Below, in pieces: positions 46,701-53,293 of a DNA stretch of 64,000 nucleotides (position 1 is the first letter of the stretch; every line of letters begins with the position of its first letter). The stretch is taken from assembly GCA_946811185.2 (NCBI GenBank), contig OX328110.1, positions 14,612,516 through 14,676,515 on the forward strand, read 5' to 3'. This stretch comes from Hippopus hippopus (Eukaryota; Mollusca; Bivalvia; Cardiida; Cardiidae). The translations under genes were made by a program, and so were the position numbers. The notes under the pieces are model-generated. The model had not been told where the DNA came from, made no database searches, and saw only the letters and a program-made list of their open reading frames with translations.

Positions 46701-49700
46701 CACAGGGTCGTTAAAACTTGTATTGTGTTGTAAAGGGCACATGTACTCCAATTATGTGCGTCCTTGCAAATCATCATATTTACATGTAAACTTTCTTGCT
46801 TTTATTTCAGTATATATACTTCAGTGGTTGACTGTTTACCAGACTGCTCCATATTGAAAGGGTTTTGCAGAAAACTATTTAAATTTGGCTTGGAAAAGAT
46901 GGTGTATGTTTTTGAAATGGTAGAAAACATTGTGGTGAAAGAGAAAATGCTGGTTACCAGTACTCCTTCTTTCCACCATGTTTTCCTATGCCATCTTTGC
47001 TACAGTTGTTAAAACAAGTGAGTGTTTACTACTGGGTTAGCCGAGCCCCGCTAGCTCAGTTGGTAGTGTGCAGGACTTGAGAACAGGGGGTTGTGGGTTC
47101 AATCCCTGGCTTGGCTGATTTCTGTCCAAGGATTAATGATAGTTATTGCGACAGGATTCATTCCTCTCCCACCGCTGACCATTCTTTCGACAATGGTTAT
47201 GTGGGAAATCAACCAGTGGCTTGGAAAGAAAATTATGCGAAGTACTGGTAAAAGAGACTCCAGGAAAGCATGGATAGGTCCTTTGGTAAAGAGTTAGCAC
47301 TGTTCCTCCTTCAAGTTAAACAGTATAACTCTTCACCAAACAACAATTTTGGACTATACTAAATTGAAAGCATTAGCAGACGACAAATGAAGCTCAAATG
47401 ATGAGTTCTGTCTATGATAGGGTAGAAAACATTCTGGGAAAAGGAGAAAATGCTGGTTACCAGCATTTTCTCCTTTTCCCTCAATGTTTTGAAAAATCCT
47501 TTTCCTTGGGGTCGTTAAAACTTGTGGTTGTGTAGTAAAGGGTCAAAAAACGCATGATAAGATCAATTTTAATCACTTCCTTTGTCCGAAGCCTCAGGTT
47601 GAAAATGGCACATTATTTGATTTCCCTTTCCCAGACTAAACTTTGCTTTTATGATCCTAAAAAAGGCCTTTAAAAACATTGTGAGAATAGGAGAAAATGC
47701 TTGAAACCAGCATTTTCCCCTATTCCCACAATGTTTGCATCTCTCTCAGAAGCAAATACCATCATGTAAGCCATAAATAAATGAGTTGGTTGTCTGTAGA
47801 TGTCTCTGATATGAACAAGTGTAAAAGTTTGACTCCTGGTAAAGAGTTAAAAGAGGTCATGATTGTTACCTGACATTTATCATCGTAAAGACATGATTAT
47901 AAAATTGCTAATTGTGTAACATTTTTAACTTTTTACCTCACAATAGAACTTTAGACTATTCCAAGTCCTAAGATCTTGTAAACTACAGTTTTTATGTGAT
48001 TAGAAATGTGGGATCTGCTTTTTGAAAATCAAGATAACATTAAGGGAAAGAGAGAAATTGCAACAGTTTCAAAAGGCCTCTTTCTCAGGGTTCTTAAATC
48101 TCCGGATTATGTGATAAAGGCTTAAATTTGTTGCTATGTTTGAATTACCCTTTGTTGCCATTTAAAGTCATTGATTGATTGTTGTTTTAAGCTGCTTTCA
48201 ACCTTACATCAGTTTTATCATGGCGACAACTTGCTTATAAATTGATGCTTGTTCTTAGTTTCACAAGTACTGAGCTAAGGCTCTGAAGTGTTTTGCCCAA
48301 GGACACTCCCACACAAAGTGCAATGCCTCGAGTAAGGATTGAACTCGGGGCCTATAAATTACAAATCCTTCATCTTTAATGCCAAACCATACAGGATCCC
48401 TCATTTCAAAGAGGACTTTGTACATGCTGATAGTGCAAAGCTTTGAAGTATGGTAAAAAGTTTAAGTGACTTGCAAGAGTGAAACCATTTTAGTGCAAGA
48501 AATTTCTCCAGTTGCAACACTGTTTTGTTTAAATTGCTGTAGTATGCTGTAAGGTTTGTTTGCTGATGCTAATGTTTTCATGAACAGTCAAACTTTTATT
48601 TAGCAAGCAGAAAAGGAATAATTGCAAAGTATTTGCTTCAGGCAGATGCTTGATAGCTTTTAACAAACAACCAATCTTTTAACATGTCAATATTCAAGCA
48701 TTTGCAGACTTCAAATTAATTGTGGCTCAAATGTTGAGACTAACTTGTCTATAAAGGACAGAGAACATTGTGGTTAACAGCATTTTCAATTTTGTCCTTT
48801 TCTCACCATGTTTTTAGTAGCTTTTTTTTCTAAGAGTCTATCAAATTCAGAAAGGGTATTTGTTTAACATAGATAAATTTTTTCTTGTTTTTCACATTGT
48901 GAAAAGTTGGCCTTTTAGGACAGGATAGTCACCTAATAAAGGTGGTCAGTGTGTATGACAATACTACCAAAAATGGTATATTAAGATGTACTACTATGAT
49001 GCTTAATGCTATAATGGGCAAAAAAGACAGTTACAAAAGGGACAATTTCCTCTTTTATCACAATGAATTAACCCCTTACTACACAATCTGGAACTTCAAC
49101 GACACTGAGAAAGAGGCTTTTGAAAACATTCTGGGAAAAGGAGAAACTGCTGGTAACCAGCATTTTCTCCTTTTCCCACAATGTTTTCTGTCCTATCAAA
49201 GACAGAAATCATCAGTTGAGCTACATTTGTCCTCTGCAAATGCTTTCAATTTGGTGCGATTCAAAATTTTGTCGTTTGGTAAAGAGTTAAAAAGCAATTC
49301 CTTCAAGGGTTATGAAAAGTTTAAATGCATTTGTGTGGGTAGTGGTTTAAAAAAAACATAACTTACTTTGAGCTTATTAGTTTTGAACATTCCAACCACT
49401 GTATCAAACATAGTTATTACCAAACTTTGACTAGACTAGTTTGAGGTTACTGTCTCAATCTTATCAAGATTTTTCTGATCTATGGTTGATGCGAGGCCAT
49501 TATCATACCATGTCCTTATTTGTGGGTAAGATGAACGTTGATAACAGATATTTATGTCACTGTTTGTCACTTTACCTTAGCCCTTTACCAGTCAATCCTA
49601 AGTTATAAAAATCTGGAGAAAAAAGACTTCTGAAAACCTTGTGGGAAAAGGAGAAAATGCTGGTGACCAGCATTTTCTCCTTTTTCCCACAAAGTTAAAA

Positions 49701-52700
49701 GACAAATCAAAATGAGTGAGCTGTAGCCATAATACAACTGAAATCTTGAAAATGAAATAAAACATCATCTGAATTATTATATTGCCTTCTCATAATGCAC
49801 AATAGTTATCAGTTATTTTGCAAATAGTTAACCCTTTACCACACAATCCCAAGTTTAAACAACCCTAGAGAAGAAGACTTTTTAAACACTGTTCTTTTCT
49901 ATCCTGCTAAAGACAGAAATCATCATTTCAGCTACATTTATTTTGCTTTATGCAAATACTTTTAATTTGGTCTAGTCCACTTTTTTGTCGTTTGGTAAAC
50001 AGTTTGTGAAAATTAGTGGTTGGAAAGCATCCAGTGCTACAGAAAAGGTAATTTTCGCTGGTCATGCCAAAGGCGACCTACAGGCACTCTATACACAGTA
50101 GCCATACAGCCCACGGCCAAATATCTGAAAGCATAACTTTATATCAATGTAATATTAGACATTAGAAATGTGCATGAGATGAAACTTCATGCATGTGTTA
50201 TATTTACAAATAAGAATCTATCCAAAATTCAGGTCAAAAAAAGATTTCTCTTCACCAAACAACTAAGTTTTAGACTGGTCTAAATTCAGCATTTACAGTA
50301 TAATTATTTACTGTATAACAACTTTGTGAATCTTCAATCATTAATATCCATTTAAAAGTAGTCTGCATCATGTGAGAACGTGCCAGTATAAATGAGCAAC
50401 TTGAAAACCCAATTACTGAACAGCACAGTCTCTGTGCATGCTTTTAAAAGATGTGCTGTTTAAATCTGCCCAGCGGTCCACATTCCACATTTTACAGGCA
50501 GGAGGCCCGTTATTTGTCTGCCCCTATTTGCTACCAGGTAGGTTCCTATTGCTACCTTCTGTAAGGCCAGGTAGCAAGTACAAGTACTTGCTACCTGCAA
50601 AATACGTTATATTCTAATACCGAGTCTGATCTTGATCTACACAGTCCGATACAGTATGATTTTCCATGAATAAGACATAGGATGAAATCATAATATTTGG
50701 CTTTTAACATATGGGCTGGAATTTTAAATTTCTTTCAGCAGCTGTATAGGCTTACTCATGAAGATCGGGTTTTTCTATAAAGTGGTGAAAACAATATTTC
50801 ACCTGTTGCCATTTTGCTGCATTACATGCTTGCATTATGTGCATAAATGACAGTAGGCCTTTGTTCTGATACTGAGCCCCAGTAGCTCTGTCGGTAGCGT
50901 GCAGGACTTGAGAACACGGGGTCCAGGGTTCGATCCCTGGCTACGACCCCTGGTTCGGCCAATTTCTTTCCGAGGATTGATAATAGTCACTGCAACAGGA
51001 ATCATTCCTCTCCCACCGCTGACCATTGTTTCGACGATGATTATGTGGGAAAGCAGCCAGTGGCTTGGAAACAAAATTGTGAGGAGTACTGGTAAAAGAG
51101 ACTCCAGGAAAGCATGGATAGGTGCACCGGCCGCCAGGATATAACTGAAATAATGTTGAAAACGGCTTTAAACACCACACAATCAATCAATAAACCTTTG
51201 TTCTGATCTTGATCTATGCTGAATGCAATGGTACATCTTTCCCCTATGGGGCTCTAAGAGGTAATGGGTCAGTGTGTGACTAAATCACTCCATTAGCCAC
51301 AAGTTGGACTTTGTATTTGTTTTGATTGGTCACTTTACTCCCAAATATTAACCTTTGTTTACCATAGTTTTGTTTTTCAGGTTAATACTTTATCAAGCAA
51401 TTCCAATTTTTAATGACCCTGAGGACGAAAGCTTTTGAAAACATTGTGGGATAAGAAGAAAATGCTGGTAACCAGCATTTTCTTCTTTTCCTACAATGTT
51501 TCCACCCTATGATGTACAAATTTCATGTTTCGAGTTTCATTTAATGTGTTATCTCCAAGTACTTTCAGTTTGGACAGGGCTATTTTTTTTTGTTTGGTAA
51601 AGATTAAAATGATCTGAACAAGTGACCTAAATATCCTCAAATGTAATCTGATTTAATCGTTTGACTGTTAAATAAATCAAATAAACTTTCTGGCCAATGC
51701 TTTGATCGACTGAATGGTGTTTAACGCCGCTTTCAACAGTATTTCAGTCACCTGCCAATGCAAAACAAAATATTGTGTTTTTAAAGTTTTTTTCACAGGG
51801 GGTAAAAAATATCTCTGTATTGGATACAGCAGATTAAAGATCAGACTGCACTTTCTATACAGAGTAATTAATTTTGATCCAAACTATTTGTAAGAGCACA
51901 TTGAGTCCCATTTAGCAGGCAGGCGTTTAAAAGAATACCAGACTAAAGTGAAGATGTCTGCCTACCTTGACCTACAGCTCACAGGTTTGATACTTGGCCT
52001 GAACTTTATCACAGGCAATAGATACATTTGCTCTGTCCTTCTCTAATTAACCCTCAACTCTCTACCTGACAACAAAATTTCAGACTTGTCCAATTTGTAA
52101 GCATATGCAGAAAACATAATATTAAGGTCAATGGCCCCTAACTCAATGGTAAACATCAACGTTTTCGTAAAGGCTATTCGGCCAATCTCTGCAGCTTCCA
52201 TTTTTTAATATGAGAGTTTGGGGCCGTAGACCTTAAATGTGGCTCAAATGATGAGATTTGTCTATGAAAGGGAAGAAAACATTGTGGGAAAATGAGAAAA
52301 TACTGGTTACCAGCAATTTCTTTTTCCAACAATGTTTTCAAAAGCTTTCTCCATTAGGGTCGTTAAACCTTGGGATTGTATCATAAATGGTTAAGGCCCT
52401 GAATCCAGCAGCAATTACTTTTGCCCTCAGTGAAGACCAAGATAAAGTTTCACAGTACATTCACTGTTTGCTACTTTGTAACATACTCCGGCTAAAACAA
52501 CCTAGAAATTACATTTTCTCTCTTTTCCCCTCATGAGAAGGCTCAGGGTAGCTCAGTCGGTAGAGTACAGGACTTGAGAACAGGGGGTTGCTCGACCAAT
52601 TTCTTTCCAAGGATTGATGATAGTCATTGCAATGGGATTCATTCCTTTCTCACCGCTGACCATTGTTTCAATGATGGTTATGTGGGAAAGCAGCCAGTGG

Positions 52701-52995
52701 CTTGGAAAGAATATTGTGCGGAGTACTGGTGAAAGAAAATCCAGGAAAGCATGGATAGGTGCTCTGGCTGCCGCAATATAACTGAAATAATGTGGAAAAC
52801 GGCATTAAATACAATTGATCAATCCAACTGTATTTAAAGTTTTAAAGTTAAAAGAACATTACTCACATTTTTCATTTGCTTCCCTTCAGCAACGTTAATT
52901 CGAACACGATGTTTAGTTACATGCGGAATGGCCAAATTGTCATGTGATGCTGTTAATTGCATTTCAACTCCATGACAGTTTTCCAGTTGCATCAT
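28653..52995 (-). CDS. Gustatory-receptor-like seven-transmembrane protein, complete 12-exon gene
   Basis: Coding segments in transcript order: 52995-52867, 46335-46129, 45459-45358, 45067-44903, 42549-42280, 41565-41498, 39501-39394, 37181-37004, 34410-34311, 32304-32198, 31084-30953, 28772-28653. They total 1,686 nt, giving 561 residues plus TAG. Every junction has AG/GT ends and all phases agree. The product has a ~165-residue hydrophilic N-terminus (Ser-rich near 95-107). Predicted spans lie near 167-189, 255-277, 315-336, 352-380, 430-450, 463-483 and 531-553. The loop between spans 1 and 2 is long and Thr-rich, with N-glycosylation sequons at about 217 and 240, so it is probably extracellular. 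Long loops 4-5 and 6-7 would then be cytoplasmic. The spacing, the AARVN segment closing span 6 and the FVILILLQ end of span 7 resemble insect gustatory/odorant receptors and animal GRL proteins, which form tetrameric ligand-gated cation channels. The canonical TYhhhhhQF motif is only loosely kept. Gene structure is directly seen; family is inferred from topology and motifs. Ligand unknown. Confidence 0.8.
28808..29045 (+). mobile_element. Element B copy, right end lost
   Basis: Begins 36 bp upstream of the GRL exon 12 acceptor; broken at 29,045 by a MITE-A half. Confidence 0.75.
29045..29165 (-). mobile_element. MITE-A half copy joined to element B
   Basis: Right half only (TTTTCTACCCTATTAAAG to GATAAAGTGTTAA), at the broken edge of an element B copy. 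Confidence 0.65.
29494..29722 (+). mobile_element. MITE-A copy, young subfamily
   Basis: Complete, TTAA both ends, near twin of 9,531-9,758 with only a handful of differences. Confidence 0.93.
29735..29890 (-). mobile_element. SINE-like fragment with a tRNA-type head
   Basis: GATTGAACCCGGGACATC (inverse B box) at its right end. Confidence 0.55.
29894..30120 (-). mobile_element. MITE-A copy with internal duplication
   Basis: CTTTGAAAACATTGTGGGAAAAGG-like tract occurs twice (about 29,940 and 29,982), replacing the second hairpin arm. Confidence 0.75.
30290..30420 (-). mobile_element. MITE-C copy, partial
   Basis: Core AGATCAGACTGCATGTTTTG and its inverse at 30,370-30,410. Confidence 0.65.
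30421..30738 (+). repeat. Dispersed ~318-bp repeat H, copy 1
   Basis: AATACCCCCACCAGC near the start and TTTTGCGGGGGTATA at the end form imperfect termini; about 90% identical to copy 2 by eye. Confidence 0.82.
30762..30940 (-). mobile_element. MITE-A copy, left hairpin arm deleted
   Basis: TTAACCCATTACCACAC start and TTTGGTAAAGAGT end; 13 bp from GRL exon 11 on its donor side. Confidence 0.8.
30953..31084 (-). CDS. GRL exon 11 (cytoplasmic anchor before span 7)
   Basis: 44 codons, phase 0-0, acceptor TTTTCTACAG, donor GTAAGT. Encodes AARVNSVCNRFQKIALETRV... and ELDSFLNFVSHTRLR. The order (Ala/Val/Asn end of span 6, long helix, Leu-x-x-Phe-Leu helix) is the most GR-like part of the protein. 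Confidence 0.85.
31108..31390 (+). repeat. Dispersed repeat I
   Basis: CAAAAATACTTTGTTACCTG, GTTAACAACTTGTCCAAG and TGCCAGGACTACGACAATAC blocks. Confidence 0.75.
31415..31497 (+). mobile_element. Element B right-end fragment
   Basis: GGACTGCACAGGCTAAC and GCTTTTGACAGTGCATCACTC only. Confidence 0.55.
31557..31784 (+). mobile_element. MITE-A copy
   Basis: Clean hairpin 31,666-31,728 with TTTATC centre change. Confidence 0.88.
31822..32016 (-). mobile_element. MITE-A copy, 5' eroded
   Basis: Hairpin 31,848-31,912 and GCTAAAGAGCTAA end. Confidence 0.65.
32198..32304 (-). CDS. GRL exon 10 (spans 5-6)
   Basis: 107 nt, phase 1 in and 0 out, acceptor TTTTCCTCAG, donor GTATTG. Encodes GLSILVLNENNQYKVWMY and span 6 (FPLVWFVILAVPLIQ). 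Confidence 0.85.
32340..32640 (+). repeat. Dispersed repeat I
   Basis: Same blocks; lies 36 bp past the acceptor side of GRL exon 10. Confidence 0.75.
33261..33470 (+). mobile_element. Element B copy, internally deleted
   Basis: Both termini present; ~50 bp after the left end missing. Confidence 0.8.
33669..33929 (+). mobile_element. Element B copy, complete
   Basis: Full length; the open frame over it has no support as a gene. Confidence 0.87.
34020..34245 (+). mobile_element. MITE-A copy
   Basis: TTAA both ends; both arms read GTGGAAAAAGG. Confidence 0.88.
34311..34410 (-). CDS. GRL exon 9 (start of span 5)
   Basis: 100 nt, phase 0 in and 1 out, donor GTATGT. Encodes DILMVRRNLSVLNGPIARMT and then the start of span 5. 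Confidence 0.85.
34496..34664 (-). mobile_element. MITE-C copy
   Basis: Reverse orientation: core 34,566-34,613 then CTTAGCAGCTTAAAGGG end. In the intron before GRL exon 9. Confidence 0.78.
34708..34940 (+). mobile_element. MITE-A copy
   Basis: Left TTAACTCTTTCGCAC; hairpin shortened by one base on each side. Confidence 0.82.
35540..35745 (+). mobile_element. MITE-C copy, diverged
   Basis: Core near 35,590-35,640 (ACTACACAGAATGTGCAATC). Confidence 0.65.
35743..35965 (+). mobile_element. MITE-A copy
   Basis: TTAA both ends; near-perfect hairpin; bounded on both sides by MITE-C-like fragments. Confidence 0.9.
35962..36130 (+). mobile_element. MITE-C copy, diverged
   Basis: TTAAGGCACCTTTCAC start; core 36,005-36,055. 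Confidence 0.6.
36430..36595 (-). mobile_element. MITE-C copy, diverged
   Basis: Core 36,488-36,545; right end GTGAAAGGTGCCTTTAA is inverse to the copy at 35,962, so the two form an inverted pair. Confidence 0.6.
36738..36945 (+). mobile_element. MITE-A copy, diverged
   Basis: Hairpin 36,825-36,885 with many mismatches; ends eroded. Lies in the intron after GRL exon 8. Confidence 0.6.
37004..37181 (-). CDS. GRL exon 8 (span 4 and cytoplasmic loop)
   Basis: 178 nt, completes the split Gly and ends in phase 0; donor GTATGA. Encodes span 4 (WLIFGVELFGIMVVNSIFVA) and the start of a long amphipathic loop (RLQEKSTDLKHAMK) like the cytoplasmic extensions of span 4 in GR/OR channels. Confidence 0.85.
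37339..37605 (+). mobile_element. Element B copy, complete
   Basis: Full length, just upstream (transcript sense) of GRL exon 8. Confidence 0.87.
37802..39317 (-). mobile_element. Outer mariner-like element, defective
   Basis: TA target duplications at 37,800-37,801 and 39,318-39,319. The terminal repeats match imperfectly: CAAGGGCTGGTTGATAAGTT against, inverted, CGAGGACTGATTGGTAAGTT. The minus strand at about 39,186-38,960 encodes FHQDNAPVHKS, the transposase DDD-motif region, then with frame changes a YLAPSDFHLF-like and DVKHAVADF-like C-terminus. It is interrupted by a second mariner-like element and only ~500 bp of its own sequence remains, so it is dead. It lies in the intron between GRL exons 7 and 8. 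Confidence 0.85.
37896..38907 (-). mobile_element. Inner mariner-like element, defective
   Basis: Flanked by TA (37,894-37,895 and 38,908-38,909). Terminal repeats CGAGGGCTGTTCCGAAATTA and, inverted, CAAGGGTTGTTCAGAAATTA. The minus strand from 38,514 encodes a transposase N-terminus (MDKDIKAEQGAYIKFCVELG, a helix-turn-helix region). Frame shifts follow, and there is too little room for the catalytic part. Confidence 0.87.
39394..39501 (-). CDS. GRL exon 7 (span 3)
   Basis: 108 nt, completes the split Arg and leaves a split Gly; donor GTATGT. Encodes span 3, AFFFVSAFWVVITMGMQCLY. A mariner terminus lies only 76 bp beyond its 3' end. Confidence 0.85.
39556..39774 (-). mobile_element. MITE-A copy, diverged
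   Basis: Right after the GRL exon 7 acceptor side; hairpin centre deleted. Confidence 0.6.
40023..40628 (-). mobile_element. MITE-A complete copy plus two tandem partial copies
   Basis: A full copy at 40,023-40,251 is followed by two ~188-bp units (from 40,252 and 40,440). The two units are almost identical to each other; each starts inside the right arm and ends in TAAAGAGTTA. A solitary terminus (about 39,986-40,022) precedes them. Unit duplication occurred after truncation. Confidence 0.88.
40865..41465 (+). repeat. Dispersed repeat I, split by repeat H
   Basis: Left part 40,865-41,029, right part 41,348-41,465. Confidence 0.75.
41030..41347 (+). repeat. Dispersed ~318-bp repeat H, copy 2, nested in repeat I
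   Basis: Interrupts a copy of repeat I: the I sequence stops at GATCAACTATCTTTAGTAA and resumes at 41,348. Confidence 0.82.
41498..41565 (-). CDS. GRL exon 6
   Basis: 68 nt, phase 0 in and 2 out. Acceptor TTACTTGCAG, donor GTAAGT. Encodes VFLQATPNYNRSASQQKM and the start of a split Arg codon: the polar loop between spans 2 and 3. Confidence 0.8.
41971..42040. repeat. Inverted repeat, ~30-bp arms
   Basis: TGAACATCATCGGTAATATT pairs with AATATTACAGATAATGTTCA. Confidence 0.85.
42280..42549 (-). CDS. GRL exon 5 (Thr-rich loop and span 2)
   Basis: Codons 202-291, phase 0-0, donor GTAAGT. Starts with a coding ACN repeat giving VVTTTTTTKPTT, then NTT and NLT sequons, then span 2 (YVIPNLLHFVAFAMGLYHF) and a charged RVQESEQLY. 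Its size and low complexity suggest the Thr/Pro loop is a lineage-specific expansion. Confidence 0.85.
42640..42900 (-). mobile_element. SINE type D, diverged
   Basis: Head CTGAGCTATCTGACTTGG at the right; overlaps the region just upstream of GRL exon 5. Confidence 0.75.
42913..43141 (-). mobile_element. MITE-A copy
   Basis: Complete; shares its right TTAA with the next, deleted copy. Confidence 0.9.
43138..43293 (+). mobile_element. MITE-A deletion derivative
   Basis: Hairpin reduced to GAAAACACTGGGAAAAGG. Confidence 0.75.
43342..43545 (+). mobile_element. MITE-A copy, right hairpin arm deleted
   Basis: Left arm intact through GCTGGTTAC, then jumps to AGTTTTCAAAACGC. Confidence 0.8.
43610..43837 (-). 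mobile_element. MITE-A copy
   Basis: TTAA both ends; left arm has GGCAAAAATG, right arm normal. Confidence 0.9.
43929..44152 (-). mobile_element. MITE-A copy
   Basis: Hairpin diverged (GGTAACTGGCATTTC); preceded by a leftover hairpin at 43,850-43,928 whose two arms both read AAAAGAAGAAAA. Confidence 0.78.
44210..44424 (-). mobile_element. SINE type D, 3' truncated
   Basis: Body and diverged head only. Confidence 0.72.
44446..44803 (+). mobile_element. MITE-A copy with a 129-bp head duplication
   Basis: The terminus plus left arm (44,446-44,574) is repeated exactly or nearly so at 44,575-44,703 before a normal hairpin and right end. The long open frame here (about 150 codons) is a by-product of this duplication. 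Confidence 0.9.
44903..45067 (-). CDS. GRL exon 4 (membrane span 1)
   Basis: Codons 147-201, phase 0-0. Acceptor TTGTATTACAG, donor GTAAAG. Carries a basic segment (GWRGFGREY...SRGWR) followed by the first hydrophobic span, LNTLYPMLIVLLLLYTYVY. Confidence 0.85.
45358..45459 (-). CDS. GRL exon 3
   Basis: Codons 113-146, phase 0-0. Acceptor TTTTTCGTAG, donor GTAAGT. Encodes IADIDGEESLN... then LRPYWKLLMV, the cytoplasmic approach to the first membrane span. Confidence 0.8.
45545..46050 (-). pseudogene. Two degenerate tandem copies of the GRL exon 2 3' half
   Basis: Segments near 45,566-45,760 and 45,866-46,045 resemble 46,030-46,230, including the exon end and flanking intron. Shared strings on the plus strand include CACCAGTTGATCTAGAACT versus CCAGTTGATCTTGAACT, and ATGGTATTCATTATG appears in two units. 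The middle copy still keeps the CTCAGAGTCGATGTGAGT exon/donor boundary, but its upstream part is broken. The outer copy has lost the donor. Confidence 0.65.
46129..46335 (-). CDS. GRL exon 2
   Basis: Codons 44-112, phase 0-0. The acceptor follows a pyrimidine-rich CTTGTTTCAG and the donor is GTGAGT. It encodes the polar, Ser-rich cytoplasmic N-terminal region (DTDPGEVKG...SSTLRVD). Two degenerate copies of its 3' half lie just downstream in the next intron. Confidence 0.75.
46505..46738 (+). mobile_element. MITE-A copy
   Basis: Hairpin interrupted by a short insert (GGCTAAATAT) at its centre. Confidence 0.78.
46831..47040 (+). mobile_element. MITE-A copy, diverged
   Basis: Abuts a SINE head at 47,041. 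Confidence 0.65.
47041..47280 (+). mobile_element. tRNA-headed SINE (type D)
   Basis: Head with A box TAGCTCAGTTGGTAGTG and B box GGGTTCAATCCC, then the conserved body (CCACCGCTGACCATT...). Its tail is cut and fused to a MITE-A terminus at 47,281-47,296. Confidence 0.85.
47327..47544 (+). mobile_element. MITE-A copy
   Basis: Hairpin 47,424-47,486 nearly perfect; left TTAA lost. Confidence 0.85.
47630..47850 (-). mobile_element. MITE-A copy
   Basis: Both hairpin arms carry AATAGG instead of AAAAGG. Confidence 0.8.
47926..48124 (+). mobile_element. MITE-A copy, hairpin half lost
   Basis: TTTTTACCTCACAATAG start; right end GTGATAAAGGCTTAA. Confidence 0.65.
48171..48400 (-). mobile_element. 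SINE type E
   Basis: TTGATTGATTG tail, TTTTGCCCAAGGACACTCC body, head GGATTGAACTCGGGG. Confidence 0.78.
48655..48845 (+). mobile_element. MITE-A copy, degraded
   Basis: GCATTTGCAGACTTC left arm and fragmentary right arm only. Confidence 0.55.
49068..49290 (-). mobile_element. MITE-A copy
   Basis: Complete, TTAA both ends; 77 bp from the candidate alternative GRL exon. Confidence 0.9.
49367..49411 (-). CDS. Possible alternative first exon of the GRL gene
   Basis: An ATG opens 15 codons (MFDTVVGMFKTNKLK) ending exactly at a strong GTAAGT donor in phase 0. That is the same phase as exon 1 and the phase accepted by exon 2. It could be an alternative start to exon 1. It has no usable in-phase acceptor, so it is not an internal exon. 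Could be chance. Confidence 0.3.
49577..49696 (-). mobile_element. MITE-A copy truncated after the hairpin
   Basis: Right arm and complete hairpin, no left arm. Confidence 0.8.
49828..50004 (-). mobile_element. MITE-A copy lacking the hairpin
   Basis: TTAACCCTTTACCACAC start, internal junction near 49,886, TTTGGTAAACAG end. Confidence 0.82.
50874..51195 (+). mobile_element. tRNA-headed SINE (type D), full length
   Basis: A box, B box GGGTTCGATCCC, body, and simple tail AATCAATCAAT. Confidence 0.88.
51382..51607 (-). mobile_element. MITE-A copy
   Basis: Both hairpin arms carry AAGAAGAAAATG instead of AAGGAGAAAATG. Confidence 0.87.
52053..52394 (+). mobile_element. MITE-A copy interrupted by a small foldback element
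   Basis: The left arm stops at a TTAA near 52,126 and resumes at TTAAATGTGGCTC near 52,237. Confidence 0.83.
52127..52236 (-). mobile_element. Small GGTCTACGG foldback element nested in MITE-A
   Basis: GGTCAATGGCCCCTAACTC and inverse GAGAGTTTGGGGCCGTAGACC, flanked by TTAA on each side. Confidence 0.78.
52541..52828 (+). mobile_element. SINE type D with B box deleted
   Basis: Head jumps from GAACAGGGGGTTG to CTCGACCAATTTC, so the B box is lost; body and ATTGATCAATC tail remain. Confidence 0.83.
52867..52995 (-). CDS. GRL exon 1 (start codon exon)
   Basis: Codons 1-43, phase 0 out, donor GTGAGT. Two adjacent ATGs open the frame (MMQLENCHG...). No convincing acceptor lies just upstream, so this is read as the first coding exon. 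The segment is hydrophilic and basic near KHRVRIN. It is separated from exon 2 by 6.5 kb, so its membership is less certain than that of the other exons. Confidence 0.6.
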
Positions 52996-53293
52996 TGAGA
53001 GAAAAAAAAATTGCACTTGTACTCCAACGATCAGATTTTCTTAAAAGTTTCTACTTTGTAACATGAATCAATTATCAAATCAATAGATATAAATATTCAC
53101 CATCTCAGTGCTTCTGTAGAAAGTCCTAGGAAAAAGACATGTTGAAAGTTATATGTTTAAAGCGAGTTCTTCTTATATAAGAAGGGCATTTCTAAGTCAT
53201 TCACTTTTGTTAGCATCATGATGTTCTGGGGTGAAAGATTTGTAGTGTCAATGTACAATGGTTCATATCATACAGTAGATCTACTCCTTTATT

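Noticed and set aside
47043..47112. Functional tRNA gene
   Set aside because: A and B boxes are present, but the stems are imperfect and the conserved SINE body follows directly.
50078..50121. Possible GRL exon on the minus strand (CAG/ATATTTGG...CCT/GTAGGT)
   Set aside because: The only open frame requires phase 2 in, but the preceding GRL exon ends in phase 0; the phase-0 reading has a stop.
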